Position numbers and translations under genes: made by a program. The notes under the pieces are model-generated. The model saw nothing but the letters and a program-made list of their open reading frames with translations. It ran no database searches and was not told the origin of the DNA. Shown here one piece after another: positions 63,580 through 64,000 of a DNA stretch of 64,000 nucleotides (within the stretch, counting starts at the first letter, position 1; every line of letters begins with the position of its first letter). This DNA comes from Sediminibacterium sp. (GTDB lineage Bacteria; Bacteroidota; Bacteroidia; Chitinophagales; Chitinophagaceae), in assembly GCA_017537025.1 (NCBI GenBank), contig JAFWCB010000007.1:124001-188000 (forward strand), read 5' to 3'.

Positions 63580-64000
63580 TTAAGCTTGAGTAAAAGTGAT
63601 AACCCACTTCATTCGGGGATTACTGACCGCATCTTTTTTCTTGATAAATAGTAGGCGATAATATTTCCCTGTAGCCCAACTGTCTACAAAACTGTCGTAA
63701 TACTTATTTCCGGGATTACCATGTTGTCCACCCGGGTAAACACCATAGGCTTCAATATCATCCGTAAGATGAACAATCATGCGCCAACTGGGTCCATGAT
63801 TATCTGTGGTAGCATTAATAATATGCTTACCTCCCCCAATCGGTAAATGCAACCTACTCAAAGCAGGTATCTTCAATAAATGATTCACCCTGGTATCTTT
63901 AAATGTACCCCACGCTAAATTCCCTGATTTATCAATGGATTGCAAAGCAGCGGTAGCAAGCTTTATAGCCTCCATCATACAATCAGCAATGGTTTCTTTT
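63580..64000 (-). CDS. Penicillin-acylase-family protein, C-terminal part (cut by right window edge)
   Basis: The frame is open through the right edge on the minus strand, with 7 further codons (KETIADC) upstream of the ATG at 63978, so that ATG is probably internal. The text GPSWRMIVHLTDDIEAYGVY then PGGQHGNPGNKYYDSF and WATGKYYRLLF is the C-terminal part of the beta-chain of the penicillin acylase family, an Ntn-hydrolase group that cuts amide bonds of penicillins, acyl-homoserine lactones or related compounds. The N-terminal nucleophile Ser is outside the window, so activity cannot be judged. Confidence 0.75.
   Translation of the reverse strand, partial: KETIADCMMEAIKLATAALQSIDKSGNLAWGTFKDTRVNHLLKIPALSRLHLPIGGGKHIINATTDNHGPSWRMIVHLTDDIEAYGVYPGGQHGNPGNKYYDSFVDSWATGKYYRLLFIKKKDAVSNPRMKWVITFTQA

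Overview
The window looks like ordinary chromosome from a member of the Bacteroidota, most likely a Chitinophagaceae-type bacterium. The evidence is an AT-rich sequence, a SusC/SusD pair controlled by an ECF sigma factor and FecR anti-sigma factor, a DUF4199 protein, a NagB-PIG-L fusion, several signal peptides ending in AQ, TTG-N17-20-TAnnTTTG promoters, and few visible Shine-Dalgarno sequences. The genus is not determinable by eye. I see no rRNA, CRISPR array, insertion sequence or prophage.

Layout. 1-265 is the start of an outer-membrane barrel gene cut by the left edge, followed by tRNA-Pro(GGG). 587-5616 is a tight operon: a catalytically degenerate dihydroorotase homologue, a DUF4199 membrane protein, two glycosyltransferases, GmhA and a GmhB-like phosphatase, suggesting heptose or surface-glycan synthesis. 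6562-12572 is a minus-strand CzcCBA-type heavy-metal efflux operon headed by a small unknown protein. 12660-20754 holds lepA, a KirBac channel, threonylcarbamoyl-AMP synthase, tpiA, a GlmU-like protein, pruA and a fasciclin protein. 20856-24510 runs through pdhA, a TPR protein, ribH and a LutA-like protein. 24512-28771 is an overlapping four-gene operon (bioD, 5-formyl-THF cyclo-ligase, lpxK, rnr).

28843-43874 is catabolic and central metabolism: two GH20 hexosaminidases and NagB-PIG-L (GlcNAc use), hutG and hutI (histidine), a CrtA-like protein, an arginine-deiminase-like protein with CtlX (guanidino compounds and citrulline), and pfkA-pyk (glycolysis). 43874-44700 holds two small ORFs between hairpins, and tRNA-Arg(ACG). 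44729-52878 is a nutrient-uptake locus: ECF sigma factor, FecR, SusC, SusD and a secreted NPP-type phosphodiesterase in place of glycosidases. 53033-55903 is a membrane protein, an ABC exporter and a LolA-like periplasmic protein. 55916-60711 is a pair of tandem ~800-residue proteins that appear to join a macroglobulin-like region to a TonB plug without a barrel. The window ends with rlmH, a rhomboid protease, tilS, a small membrane protein and the C-terminus of a penicillin-acylase-like enzyme cut by the right edge.

Most of the window is recognisable core genome. The less ordinary signals are degenerate active sites in the first operon, short palindromic repeats sitting in frame inside three conserved genes, a CACTACCCACTAAA-type simple repeat inside the CrtA-like gene that resembles repeats between genes, the barrel-less plug proteins, and the SusCD-phosphodiesterase locus. 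All functional statements rest on reading sequence motifs; no database search was run.
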